Below, piece by piece: positions 11,745 through 22,744 of a DNA stretch of 64,000 bases. The notes beneath the pieces were generated by a model. That model worked only from the letters and a program-made list of their open reading frames with translations. It ran no database searches and was not told the origin of the DNA. The position numbers were made by a program, and so were the translations under genes. The stretch's first letter is position 1. Each line of letters starts with the position of its first letter. This stretch comes from Nymphaea colorata (lineage: Eukaryota > Streptophyta > Magnoliopsida > Nymphaeales > Nymphaeaceae), in assembly GCF_008831285.2 (NCBI RefSeq), contig NC_045145.1, positions 12,214,802 to 12,278,801 on the forward strand, read 5' to 3'.

Positions 11745-12869
11745 CATAAATTTGACATTGCTGCTTAGTGCCTATCATTTAAATTAGTTGTTCGTTTTCA
11801 GTTTTTGTCTCTTTTTTTTTAAAATATATATTTTACCAATTTCATTTTGAAGCTTACACTTCACCTCCTGATAGGCTAAATGTCTTGCTTCATGTTTTAA
11901 ACTCCTTTACCAGACAATTAAAGTTTTTGGTTTTTTTATCTTCCTTTAATACTCAAAAAATGGAAGAAAAGTGTCCAAAGATGTCATGATCAAAAGATAG
12001 GTTCAGGACTAAGGTTCAAATTTAAATATATTGATACATAATTGAGGGTCCTCTTGAAGACTTCCAATCTGAATTGAATAGTGCTGAGCACGCCGCATTT
12101 AGTGCGGACGGGTTATGGACGTTTATGACTCGCTTACTCTGACATCTTCAATGTCAACGCTTGAAGCTTGATAGAATTGGAAATGCTTAACGGATATTGA
12201 CTCGAATGCATACTGCTGGTAGGTATTTAATAGGGGAGAAAGTAATTTAGTCCCCTAACTACGCACAATTGAAACTAGGGAAGGCATTGAAGATATGTTT
12301 TAACTAGTTTAGTTGGCACAAGCTTTGAATCAATCTCTCTTGTTCCCTGTATAGTAGTTTGTCACGTTTAACTACTTTTAACCATCATTTGATTTCATGT
12401 TGACAGAATGCAGTGGATTCAAGCACCATTAATTCAATTTGATGAAATGGTGAGAAAACCATTTTTATGGCTGCTCTACTCAAGTTATAACACCTACAAA
12501 TGCCTCTATGTGTGGAGAATTATTTCATTCTGTCCTCTGTTTTGCGCTATCTTCCTGTAAACCCAATTTTGTGAAATTAATTCTTTATTCATGGGACAAG
12601 TTGAATCCGTGATCAAGCAATATCTCATCCAAAATGTTTATTGTTGAGACCTTAGCATGAGACTACACAGTTAAATGTATGTAAATTTTACAAAAAGACT
12701 TTCATTCTTTGATGGATGACAAATACATGGTACTGTTAAAGCTTCAGTTCCTTACTTTTAAGGTGCCACGTCTAAGTTGATGATGTTGTTGGTCAATACA
12801 TGATAAAGTACAGGATCCTAGTTCAAAAACCCTGGGTTCATCCAAATGAAGGTTTGGACTCCAATTATT

Positions 12870-12954
<85 letters not shown>

Positions 12955-13005
12955 AATCAACGTTGGTAGATGCCAATAAGTTGTTGTATGGTTAGAAACT
13001 GAGTG
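11745..13005. repeat. Copy B of the 1.2-1.5 kb tandem duplication
   Basis: A head-to-tail partner of 10190-11740, offset by about 1.5 kb. It is shorter because of several deletions and contains a long (TA)n tract (12874-12950) absent from the equivalent point of copy A (near 11630), where the two copies otherwise align (CAA(A)TTATTGTTG versus CAATTATTATTG). Confidence 0.85.
12874..12950. repeat. (TA)n microsatellite
   Basis: About 38 uninterrupted TA units inside copy B of the tandem duplication. Confidence 0.95.
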
Positions 13006-14475
13006 TCACTCAACTTTTATTTGTCCAAAAATTGATGAAGTCCTATTCAATTTTGTTCACACCTCTGGGGGCCCGACAGAAATTAAGTGTATAGTGTCAC
13101 AAATATCGTGATATTTAAAAAATATCATCATATTAACATAAAAAATAAGAACAACTAGAAAAAGGGAAATCGATAGGTTGAAAAAAAAAGAAAATTATAT
13201 TTATCATGTTTTTTCACATTTTTTTGCAATTTTTTCTATTTTTCATTTTTCTGTTTTTTAGCATTGACATTATCATGGATTCAAATTTAAACTCAAACTA
13301 AATTATATCTCATGATGTTTATCATCATTAAATGTTCTTTATCACTTTTATATAGTTTTATTTATGTTTTCTTATTACTTTCTGATTTAATGAATTTATA
13401 GCTATTTTTAACCTTTTTGAGTTTTTTCTGAGATTTTCCTAAGAAAACAACTTTCCCGAATCATACTCAACAAAAATCTAGCTATTAAAAACCCCATACC
13501 AATATTTCTGACAATCAGTTTGACACCTATTGCTACCTTCAAAGAAGCTTATTAGAGGACTCAGCCTCTTCAAAAGAAAATGTAGTTATTTTGCAAATGG
13601 GTAAGTGGAAGGTGGGGAGTAAGTATTTGTTCACATCAATTTGGAGATCGGCATGTCATTAAAATTGGAGGTTGTATCTCGTGCTCCATTATGGGTTTGG
13701 GTCTTGCAAAGATGTTGGGAGGATCTTTTCATAGTGTAGTTAGCTATATTAGGGCATCCAGGTTTGGTTTCATTTGGATTTTGGTTTTGCATGTGTGATC
13801 ATAGGTTCAAGTGTTGAAGCCGCTTTGATACTATTGTAACAACTTGAGTCATACTCCTACACCGGATTTGAACCCCTGATTTAACAGATCTAACCCACCT
13901 CCTTGCAAGTTCAAATGAACTAAGATAATCAATCACTTAACAGCCTCCTTTATAAGTCTTTCAAAATTCTTCGTAATCTTACATATAAAGGATTAAACTT
14001 TTGAGGTGTTAACCAATTTCTCAACTTTGTAGTTGATTGTTATTCTGTATGTGGATAGCTTTGGGAGCAAAATCTGAAACATGAGAGCGAGATTAATTTC
14101 TGCCCTTGCAAATTGGTTAGACCTATTCAAGATGACAATAGACGATTGAGTGTAGTGGTGGAAGAGGGGCACTAATACATCTTATTATTGCGATGGAATG
14201 AATGCATATTGGACTACGGGACAGCAGCCTAAGTCTGGTGTGGGCCCTGCATATAGCTAGGCCTGAGTCTAGTGTTGGCATACAATCCGTTATCATACAA
14301 TCCAGCCACAAGGTAGCTCTGCTATTGCCCGCCGGTGGTTCTCCAACACAGCAGGAGGAGGCGACGATTTCTTCTTGTTAATGTGTCGCCGATGTCCCCG
14401 GTGGTTTTGAGCCAATGGTTGCCAACACCGTCAAAGGGAGGTGACAGTTTCTCCCCATTCATGGTCACAACTGAC
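13006..14475. other. Intergenic sequence, no gene seen
   Basis: Positions 13080-13460 are AT-rich with T/A homopolymer-like stretches resembling those at 24840-25040, 29640-29830 and 31370-31620, perhaps one repeat family. The remainder (to 14475) has no coding signal I trust. Confidence 0.4.
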
Positions 14476-15282
14476 TAGGCTGCACAAAGAGTCGAGCCAA
14501 CTTGGGCTCAACTCGAACTCACTCGAGTAAACCTGACTCGAGTTCCACTCGTTTTCTGTATGAGTTGAGCTCGAGCTTAAATATAAGCTCGAATATATTA
14601 GCAAGCCGAGTTTGAGTTGGTTGGACTCGACTCAGCTGGGCTTTTTGCTTGGTTTGTTAAATTTTACAAACTTTTTATTATTTTTTTTTCTCATTGCTTT
14701 CTTTACGTGTTTTGAATTTTTCATTTCCTTTTCTCTCTCTTCACCCATGCTTCCTCTTACCTTCATCATTACACCCACCACCTACCCTCATCATTACTCT
14801 TTTCAATCAATCAACCTCATTCGTTTTCCCTCTCATTTTTCTCTCCTCACCCACGCTTTCCCTTATCATTTTTTCTCTCATCTATCTTCACCCTACATTT
14901 CCTCCTCCGTTGGTGGCAGATGACCAAAGGTAAGCAGCCCCTCAAGTTTCTCTTCCAGGATTGTTGTATGTGTCGGTTGGGATACATTACAGTCCTTTTT
15001 TATTTTTTGTATGTGTTCTTTTTGGGTTTCTGGAAATTGGGTGTTCCTGCATTGAGTTCTAACTTCAGAGATGAAACACAATGTAGAATAGTTTATGCTT
15101 TCTGGGGAAAACATACAGGATAAATGAGTTAAAACGAGCCGACGAGTCGAGCTCAAGCTCAAACACAGTCTCTCGAGTCAATTTCGAGTTTGAGTTTGAG
15201 TTATGGATCTTGTGTCGAGCTCGAGCTGACTAAACATGACTAGATCTGAGCTCGAGCTTGACTCTGCTTGTGTGCAGCCCTA
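14476..15282. mobile_element. Non-autonomous hAT-like element, TCGAG-rich family, both ends present
   Basis: The left terminus TAGGCTGCACAAAGAGTCGAG and the right terminus GCTTGTGTGCAGCCCTA are inverted relative to each other. Both subterminal regions (14490-14640 and 15130-15270) are full of CTCGAG-type words. Flanking 8-mers CAACTGAC and CAGCTGCT match at five of eight positions, compatible with a decayed hAT target duplication. The pyrimidine-rich centre has open stretches but no transposase motif. Confidence 0.7.
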
Positions 15283-16400
15283 CAGCTGCTGCCTCAACTA
15301 TTTTGTTTTTTACTTTTACTTTTTTAAGTAACAAGGAACGTCAGATAAAAAAATCGGATGTTCCACAAGAAACACATAATTGACATAATGATACACACAC
15401 ACACACACACACATATATATATCATCTATATAAGTGTTAATAAATTCAATTTGGATCATATATCTGACCAAATTAACTACTTTAAAAGAATTGGATTATA
15501 TAACAAATTATCATCTGAATCAGTCGGACCAAATACAGCTTTAAGAAATAACACATGATCGTATTCAGATTCAGACTTAACTAAATATTTCAACAGATTT
15601 GGAATCGATTTCAGATTCATGTTAAATAAATCTCCTCTATTTGATATCCATCCATTTGAAAGTTCGTTCCGGACATATTATAAAGTGGTTCAGTCTGTTT
15701 AAAAGTCAGACTCAGATTTAGATGTGAATTTGACAATCAGATTTGCCTAGGATTTGAATTATATTCAAATTTGGATTCAGATTTGATATAGACATTTCTT
15801 CTTTTGCAGTGAGAGATAGGAAGAGTTGTTCAGAAATTATAAATCCTATAAAGTCATTTACCAATGTTTCCTATAAACGTCATTTTCATGTTCATTACCT
15901 TGTTTGGTGACAATGAGATTACATCCATGTGCTTCTCAGCCCCTAGATTACCTGCCATTGTTCCATAGTTGCTATTTCAGTTGTCCCATCCCATCCTCTG
16001 GCAAAAAAATGCTGCATACGAGTATTGCTCAAGGTGACAAGCTACTTTTCCATAGGAGAAGTGGCTGAAGTACATCTCGTTGTGAGCTAGATGAGTATTT
16101 CATTTTACTGCTGGGTTGAAAGTTGAAGCCTTTCACCCTTTTCCTCCTTCCTCCTAGAGTGGTAGGTTTGTTTTTGTGATATGATTCAATTTGCATATTG
16201 GTGTGCTTCCTTTTATAACACAAGGAGTTGATGCCATGAGAACTTGAACCTGCTACCAGCCCCTGCCCTGTCCATTACGCCATTCCATTCATAGATGAAA
16301 TGACTAAGATATATAATAATTAAATTTGTTTTAGGGTTATAAACTACAAATTCCACCATTTTTTTCTGGAAATCTTGCATAAGTCCTACTTTTTGACAGC
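15283..16400. other. Intergenic sequence with TE-like AT-rich repeats
   Basis: An (AC)n(AT)n tract lies at 15388-15421. Positions 15430-15790 consist of degenerate TCAGATTTGGATT-type words shared with 24100-24530, 25260-25680 and 37371-37793. No gene is visible. Confidence 0.5.
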
Positions 16401-16538
16401 TTTGAAAAGTCGGTGACATTTTCACCAATATTCTCTTAACTGATGTCCCGACTAAACGACGGTAAAATTTTTACTGATGTTCTTTCCTCCTTTACCAATG
16501 TTTCCTGGCCATTGGTAAAATACCAATTTTTTGTAGTG
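16400..16538 (-). mobile_element. Terminal part of a CACTA-type (En/Spm) element
   Basis: The segment ends CCAATTTTTTGTAGTG (16523-16538), which on the other strand is CACTACAAAAAATTGG, the typical CACTA terminus. Inward lie several short ACCAAT/ATTGGTAAAA motifs (16490-16528), like the subterminal repeats of this superfamily. The other end was not found. Confidence 0.55.
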
Positions 16539-16720
16539 GGGCAGCTATCCACATGGTTGAAGTTTTTCCTTGGATACCAAAAGTTGGTAGAATATCAAAT
16601 CCCCCAAATCATCAAAGTTTTTTGGGAGATCCACTGGAACTTCATAATGGTATTGGTTGCCACTGCAAACGAACGACAAAATTTTCTCTCAGCAACATTT
16701 GCGTCGGAAGGACAAGCAGT

Positions 16721-17079
16721 GGGGCATATTGGGCCGGTTTATACATGCTGAGGCAGGGCACCAGGTCGGGCTGTTGCTGGATACCCGGCACCCGGCCTGA
16801 CTCGGGCCCGAGCACGAGAAAAACGGACCCGGGCCAGCCCGAGTCGTTATGGGGCTGGCCCGGGTGGGAAGGATAAGCCCGATTCGAGCCCAACAAGTTA
16901 TTTTTAAAAAATTTTATTAATTTATATATATATATATACAATATTTTATTATAATTAATTATATTAATTATTATTTCATATTAAAATTATATATTTTTAA
17001 ATTTAATTGGGCAGGGCTTAGGCTCGGATTTGGTTTTCCAAGTCAGGCCAGGCCGCGATGCCCAAGCTCACTTAAATCC
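16721..17079. mobile_element. GGCCC-rich hAT-like MITE, interrupted at its right side
   Basis: GC-rich left half (GGGCCGGTTTATACATGC, CGGGCCCGAGCACGAG, CCCGGGCCAGCCC), AT-rich centre (16895-17005) and GC-rich right half (GGGCAGGGCTTAGGCTCGG, GATGCCCAAGC). The right 112 bp (16968-17079) is repeated at 18674-18788 on the far side of the peptide-gene copy, so this element appears to be split by that segment. Confidence 0.6.
16968..17079. repeat. Direct repeat, left partner, flanking the duplicated segment
   Basis: 112 bp starting TTATTATTTCATAT and ending CTTAAATCC. It is about 95% identical to 18674-18788 by eye, with a 3-bp indel. Both abut the ends of the 17080-18672 copy. Confidence 0.85.
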
Positions 17080-17211
17080 CTTGGGGAGAACAACACAATC
17101 TGTCTCATCAGGACTGTGGTGGCTATCGATTGCTGATCCCTGCTCAACGAGAGCAGTTGCAACCAGTGCCAGAACGAGGAAGAGGATGAACGAATGGGAA
17201 AGGGAAGCCAT
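17068..17211 (-). pseudogene. Truncated copy of the small secreted peptide gene
   Basis: From ATG at 17211 it encodes 47 residues: a signal peptide of about 27 residues (MASLSHSFILFLVLALVATA, then LVEQGSA) and IDSHHSPDETDCVVLPKG, then FK and a TGA contributed by MITE sequence. The full-length relative at 20606-20824 continues GCNPQPAHAGH... after the same PKG. The break lies exactly where the duplicated segment joins the hAT-like element (17079/17080), so the C-terminal third was lost. It could still yield a secreted peptide, but the second cysteine is gone. Confidence 0.65.
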
Positions 17212-17260
17212 TCCATTTGGTGATGAAGAGGCACGGTGGCCCAGGTGCCTGCCTTAGTGA

Positions 17261-17270
17261 CTATTTATAG
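17261..17270 (-). promoter_or_regulatory. TATA box of the truncated peptide gene
   Basis: Minus-strand CTATAAATAG, about 50 bases upstream of ATG 17211. The same box occurs at 20876-20885 before the full-length copy. Confidence 0.6.
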
Positions 17271-17902
17271 TGAAACGAAGCTGCAGGCTCAAGGGTTTGA
17301 GCTCAAACACGGGAACTCTGGAATCAAGAGTTTTCGTACGATTTAGAAAATTTACATGAAGAACTTGAGTAAAAATAATGATAATTGTTGAATGTCAGTA
17401 CTTTCAATTATTGCTTTATTTACTTGTTTTTAGACTATTCGCTAACTTTATATTTGTGTCGTGCTGGGTACTGAAATACATGTTAAATCATGGTAGGATA
17501 GGTATTCCAAGAAACTGAAAGCAAGCCCTATACCCTAAAATGAATGAGGTGCTAGGTGGAAGCTTAGTCTCTCCTACTGTAGAATAAAATTTTATCCCTG
17601 CTTACCTAGAGTTATTCCCAAACTCAAATCACTTTATAAGTCAAGTACAATCTTTAAGGCAAGTTCATGAAACAAACAAACTATTTCACCGGGACTGGAC
17701 TGGGGCCAAGCCAAGTTTTAAGCGTAATACGCTGGAAATACTCTGGCCCAACTGGCCAGGACCAAGGGCTAGAGGGAACTTGACCCGGCCCAACAAGGAG
17801 GAACTCAATTTAAAAAAAAAAACTGTAATTTGACGTAGGCCCCCCTCTCTTTTTATAAACCATTTCTCATTGGAAAAACCATAGAGACTAAAGCTTTTAT
17901 TA

Positions 17903-18098
17903 AGGTTGTGTTGGTTTAACCTGATGATAAATCCCTGGTGATATGAGATTCTTAAGATTTTAGATGCATGGATTTAAGATCAGACTTCCGATCTTAAATC
18001 CATGACTTTGAACATGTATAATAAAATGAGAATCTCCTGAAAAACACCCTTTTATGCAATGTCAAGTCTTAGCTATTCGAGGCCATCAAACCCAACCT
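17903..18098. mobile_element. Small MITE with inner palindrome (left copy)
   Basis: The ends AGGTTGTGTTGGTTTAAC and CATCAAACCCAACCT form imperfect inverted repeats. Inside is a perfect 15-bp-arm palindrome, CATGGATTTAAGATC / GATCTTAAATCCATG, with an 8-bp loop. The same element lies at 21495-21690, so its insertion predates the segmental duplication. Confidence 0.65.
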
Positions 18099-18673
18099 AA
18101 AAGAAGCTTGGTAAGCTTTGAAAAGTGTGATAAAAAAAGAAACCATCCCTTTTTTGAAAGGTATTTTAGTCCTTTTCCATCTCCTAGTAGAGATAATAAC
18201 CCATGGGAATGCCATATAAAAGTTGGTGAAGTGTTCATCCTTTTCACTATCTCTCTACTTTAATTTGTTATAAGATAACGTTATGAAAAAGACAATGAAA
18301 AATAGAACAGGTTAAATTCACCAAATGTTGAATGTCGTTAGATAGCTAAGCATTAAAAAACAATCATTACTAGAACCTCCTTGAATCTTTTGGCACCATA
18401 AATCATTGGTAGTACTTATGTGGCAACGATTTTTTACTTTATCTGACATATTTGATTTCTCCATATACAAGATGATTCAATTCCGCCTATATATGCAGTA
18501 ATGTGTTTGTGTGTTCACATATTCGGCAGGCTGTCTTATCATGAAGACAGGACAATTCTTTCTCTTCGAAGGAGGCAAACCCCCTTTCGCAAAAAAACAA
18601 AAATGAAACTTTGTTTTTGATCGAAATACCTTTGATAGTGAAAAATTCTTACTAAGAGGCACTAGATATAAAT

Positions 18674-18788
18674 TTATTATTTCATATCAAAATTATATAT
18701 TTTTAAATTTAATTGGGCAGGGCTTAGGCTCGGACTCGGTTTTCCAAGTCAGGCCAGGCCGACCCGATGCCCAAGCAAACTTAAATCC
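18674..18788. repeat. Direct repeat, right partner, flanking the duplicated segment
   Basis: 115 bp matching 16968-17079 and consisting of the right half of a GGCCC hAT-like MITE. No left half of the MITE precedes it; the duplicated segment does. This arrangement suggests a long target-site duplication. Confidence 0.85.
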
Positions 18789-20461
18789 ACTCGTTTGGTC
18801 AATTCAACGTCTTAACAGGAAGAATATCTACTTTGCAGTCTTTAAACAATCTTTTGGCCTGAGCAGAGGAGATACATGGGGGATGGTGTGCCGATAACCG
18901 CAAATCAAAAACTTTATTCAGTGCACTCAAAATTACGCATGGTGCCCACGCCAGACTTAAACTCGATCAAGTGCCCCTCAGTGTAAAAGAAGAAAAAACA
19001 AAAAAAAACTATTGCATTGCTTGGTCACTACATATATTAAACAACCGTCACTGCACTCACAAGTCACAATATACCACCATCATGATCAAAATCATGAGGA
19101 CAATAAACATCGGCATCATAATATTCATACGCCACTGTTTTGGATCTTCTCCATCAATATTAATCACACTATAGATGCCCATGCTTTCTTGTACCGATTT
19201 CGATTATGAGTACATCTTGAAATTTTTAAAACTTGACAAAGTCTTCAGAGGTAAAATACCCCAACATGAGGCGGGCAGTAAAAAGAAAGGAAAAAATACA
19301 AACTCTTGCAGATGTGTTTCTGGCCCAACACTATATAGCTCCACACAGAACCTAAACTCTGTATATGTGACTTTGGGTAGATGAAAGATTCTGTTACTGC
19401 AGAGAGTGTCAGATATGCACCCAAAAGCAAAAGAAGGGGAAGTTGGGCCTTTTGGAGATTTTTCAAAAAAAAAGGAAGTTTTTGTTGGACATTGAACTTT
19501 TTTACTACCTATTTTTTCTCCTTAGAAAGGTTTCCCATTTTTACTGATCAGGGGTATTCCGAACATTATATCTCGAGTGCACTTTTTTTTTTTTTTTTTT
19601 TTTTGCATGGGACAGTGCTTAAAACCAGCTTGGAAACTTTGATATGGAACATTATATTTTACTTTGCCCCTATCTCACCTGAGCAGCTCGTTAACACTTA
19701 AAATAAATTTTCTTTCTCTTTGTTCCATGCATTGCTGTTAGTTTCTTCACAGTTTTCCTCAAAGTGATTTTGTTTTATTTTTTACCACCAAAACATCGAA
19801 AAAACAAAGAAGTTCCAGTCAGATATTTGAACTTAGTCGCCAAGTCAAAAAGTAAAGCCCCTCGCAAGGACCGAAGAGGAAAACTCCAGTAATTGGGAAA
19901 ATAATGTAAAATGAAAACAAACTGCCCCTTTCATATGGATTTCGATATTTTGCATGTCATATTCAACTTTATTTTAGAAAAAGACTTGACACGTGAGGCA
20001 TCATTCACAAAGGGGCAAAGCCATGACACCAACGGACAAGGACAGGGTTGGAGTTGCAGCTTAGATAACTAAAGAAGATGGAATGGCCTGTCAATCAATG
20101 CCCCACCCATATCGGCCGTATATTATTCTCAAGGGCGTAAAATCGTTTAACCTAACAGTTGATCATTCTTGAAAGAAAGGAAGCTTTGTTTCTCCAGATT
20201 TCTGGGAATCAACCAACGTAAGAAAATTAGCTCAAGCGATCCTGAGATCCAGCTTTGTTCTCTATTTTCTGCTGATATTCAAGGCTCACTTTGGGGAATG
20301 GGGTCGAAACTGCTGATTAGAATCCTGCATCTGAGAGAGAGAGAGAGAGAAACTCTGTGCTTGTAATATTGGAGGTCGTTGACCAACACGTTTACAACAG
20401 GAACAAACCCAACATAATGGCCATCGCTGCAAGCCGGATATATATATATACATATATATAG

Positions 20462-20509
<48 letters not shown>

Positions 20510-20605
20510 TGTAGTATAAATTGTTAAGAGTGGGAAGACATGGGTTCACTTGGTATGATCTGAAGTCATTGAGCAGCGGTGGTGAAACTGAAGGAGGACT
20601 GATCA
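18789..20605. other. Intergenic sequence between the two peptide-gene copies
   Basis: No conserved gene is recognised. There is a poly-T run at about 19584-19603, a (GA)n run near 20333-20350 and a (TA)n tract at 20448-20501. Short open frames (19381-19701, 20169-20366) carry no family motif. Confidence 0.5.
20448..20501. repeat. (TA)n microsatellite
   Basis: TA repeats with ACATA/GATA interruptions, just downstream of the full-length peptide gene. Confidence 0.9.
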
Positions 20606-20824
20606 TCAGGGAGTCGGAGAGCTTGACAGGAGGGGTTCCTTCATCTTCCTGTTGGTCGAGTGACCAGCATGTGCAGGCTGTGGATTGCATCCCTTGGGGA
20701 GAACAACACAACCAGTCTCATCAGGACTGTGGTGGCTATCGATTGCTGATCCCTGCTCAACGAGAGCAGTTGCAACCAGTGCCAGAACGAGGAAGAGGAT
20801 GAACGAACGGGAAAGGGAAGCCAT
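20606..20824 (-). CDS. Small secreted peptide, 72 residues, family not recognised
   Basis: ATG at 20824 opens a clear signal peptide (MASLSRSFILFLVLALVATA, then LVEQGSA) with a likely cleavage site near residue 27. The predicted mature part starts IDSHHSPDETGC, continues VVLPKGCNPQPAHAGHST and ends in a basic/proline-serine tail before TGA (20606-20608). Two cysteines (GCVVLPKGC) could pair. A TATA box lies about 52 bases upstream of the ATG. I do not recognise the family. Secretion is inferred from the signal sequence; a signalling or defence role is only a guess. The last 15-20 residues could be intron read-through if there is an unseen splice site. A truncated sister lies at 17068-17211. 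Confidence 0.6.
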   Translation of the reverse strand: MASLSRSFILFLVLALVATALVEQGSAIDSHHSPDETGCVVLPKGCNPQPAHAGHSTNRKMKEPLLSSSPTP

Positions 20825-20875
20825 TAAATTTGGTGATGGAGAGGGGCACGGTGGCCCAGGTGCCTGCCTTAGTGA

Positions 20876-20885
20876 CTATTTATAG
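20876..20885 (-). promoter_or_regulatory. TATA box of the secreted peptide gene
   Basis: Minus-strand CTATAAATAG, about 52 bases upstream of ATG 20824, leaving a short 5' untranslated region. It is conserved in the sister copy. Confidence 0.65.
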
Positions 20886-21494
20886 TGAAACGAAGCTGCA
20901 GGCTCAAGGGTTTGAGCTCAAACACGGGAACTCTGGAATCAAGAGTGTTCGTACAATTTAGAAAATTTACATGAAGAACTTGAGTAAAAATAATGATAAT
21001 TGTTGAATGTCAGTACTTTCAATTATTGCTTTATTTACTTGTTTTTAGACTATTCGCTAACTTTATATGTGTATCGTGCTGGGTACTGAAATACAATTTA
21101 AATCATGGTAGGATAGGTATTCCAAGAAACTGAAAGCAAGCCCTATACCCTAAAATGAATGAGATGCTAGGTGGAACCTTAGTCTCTCCTACGGTAGAAT
21201 AAAATTTTATCCCTGCTTACCTAGAATTATTGCCAAACTCAAATCACTTTATAAGTCAAGTACAATCTTTAAGGCAAGTTCATGAAACAAACAAACTATT
21301 TCACCGGGACTGGACTGGGGCCAAGCCAAGTTTTAAGCCTAATATGCTGGAAATACTCTGGCCCAACTGGCCAGGCCCAAGGGCTCAAGGAGGAACTCAA
21401 TTTGAAAAAAAAAAATTAATTTGACGTAGGACCCCCCTCTCTTTTTATAAACCATTTCTCATTGAAAAAACCATAGAGACTAAAGCTTTTAGTA

Positions 21495-21690
21495 AGGTTG
21501 TGTTTGTTTAACCTGATGATAAATCCCTGGTGATATGAGATTCTTAAGATTTTAGATGCATGGATTTAAGATCAGACTTCCGATCTTAAATCCATGACTT
21601 TGAACATGTATAATAAAATGAGAATCTCCTAAAAAACACCCTTTTATGCAATGTCAAGTCTCAGCTATACGAGGCCATCAAACCCAACCT
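21495..21690. mobile_element. Small MITE with inner palindrome (right copy)
   Basis: Same element as 17903-18098: ends AGGTTGTGTTTGTTTAAC and CATCAAACCCAACCT, with the palindrome around 21560-21600. Confidence 0.65.
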
Positions 21691-22427
21691 AAAAGAAGCT
21701 TGGAAAGCTTTGAAAAGTGTGATTAAAAAAGAATGGGAATGCCATATAAAAAAGTTGGTGAAGTGTTCATCCTTTTCACTATCTCTCTACTTTAATTTGT
21801 TATAAGATAACGTTATGAAAAAGACAGTGAAAAATAGAACAGGTTAAATTCACCAAATGTTGAATGTCGTTAGATAGCTAAGCGTTAAAAATCAATCATT
21901 ACTAAAACCTCCATGAATCTTTTTGCACCATAAATCATTGGTAGTACTTATGTGGCAACGATTTTTTACTTCATCTGACATATTTGATTTCTCCATATAC
22001 AAGATGATTCAATTCCGCCTATATATGCAGTAATGTGTTTGTGTGTTTACATATTCGGCAGGCTGTCTTATCATGAAGACAGGACAATTCTTTCTCTTCG
22101 AAGGAGGCAAACCCCCTTTTGCAAAAAAAAAAAAAATGAAACTTTGTTTTTGATGGAAATACCTTTGATAGTGAAAATTTCTTACTAAGAGGCACTAGAT
22201 ATAAAATTTTTAAAATTTTTATAGGCACTAGTATCTAAATGAGAAAAAAATTTCTAACATATCAATATAAAAATATGAATTTTTTTGTGGGCTTGCATAC
22301 GCAATTGCTCATACCATACACACTTGCCTCCTCTGGCTGCTCAGTCGAGTCTCATATGATTTTCTTTACCATGACGCAAGGAAGAAACCAAGATTTCTTT
22401 TTATGATTTATTACTTTGAATTTATGA

Positions 22428-22465
22428 TATATATATATATATATATTATAAACATATATATATAT

Positions 22466-22536
<71 letters not shown>
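22428..22536. repeat. (TA)n microsatellite
   Basis: Long TA tract with two TATAAACATA/TTATAAATA interruptions, between the second and third copies of the duplicated upstream region. Confidence 0.95.
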
Positions 22537-22538
<2 letters not shown>

Positions 22539-22744
22539 CAAGAACAGGTTTACATTGCCTCCACAATGACTCCCATAATTTTAATCTCAACATTTTTCAA
22601 TACAATCAAGATAGCACCATTTAACTTTTGAACTGAGGATATGACTCTAACACACCACCCAACCCAAGCGGTTGCGCTGGAGAGAGAGATGGAATCGGGG
22701 CGGAGAGTGCAAAAAGAACCATGAAAATAGAAAGGAAACAATTG

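Larger units (their letters stand above)
17080..18672. repeat. Left copy of the 1.5-kb segmental duplication (peptide gene plus upstream region)
   Basis: Aligns collinearly with 20690-22205 (offset about 3.6 kb), with scattered substitutions and a few indels. Examples are about 20 bp near 17775 and about 65 bp near 18140-18205 that are present here and missing in the right copy. It covers the peptide gene N-terminus, TATA box and about 1.4 kb of upstream sequence. Confidence 0.9.
20690..22205. repeat. Right copy of the 1.5-kb segmental duplication
   Basis: Collinear partner of 17080-18672. It holds the full-length peptide gene start and the same upstream MITE. Because the gene here continues past the breakpoint and no flanking direct repeats are seen, this is the likelier source copy. 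Confidence 0.9.

Noticed and set aside
14612-14933. Two overlapping hydrophobic open frames
   Set aside because: They lie in the pyrimidine-rich core of the hAT-like element, are dominated by F/L/S from T-rich sequence, and match no family.
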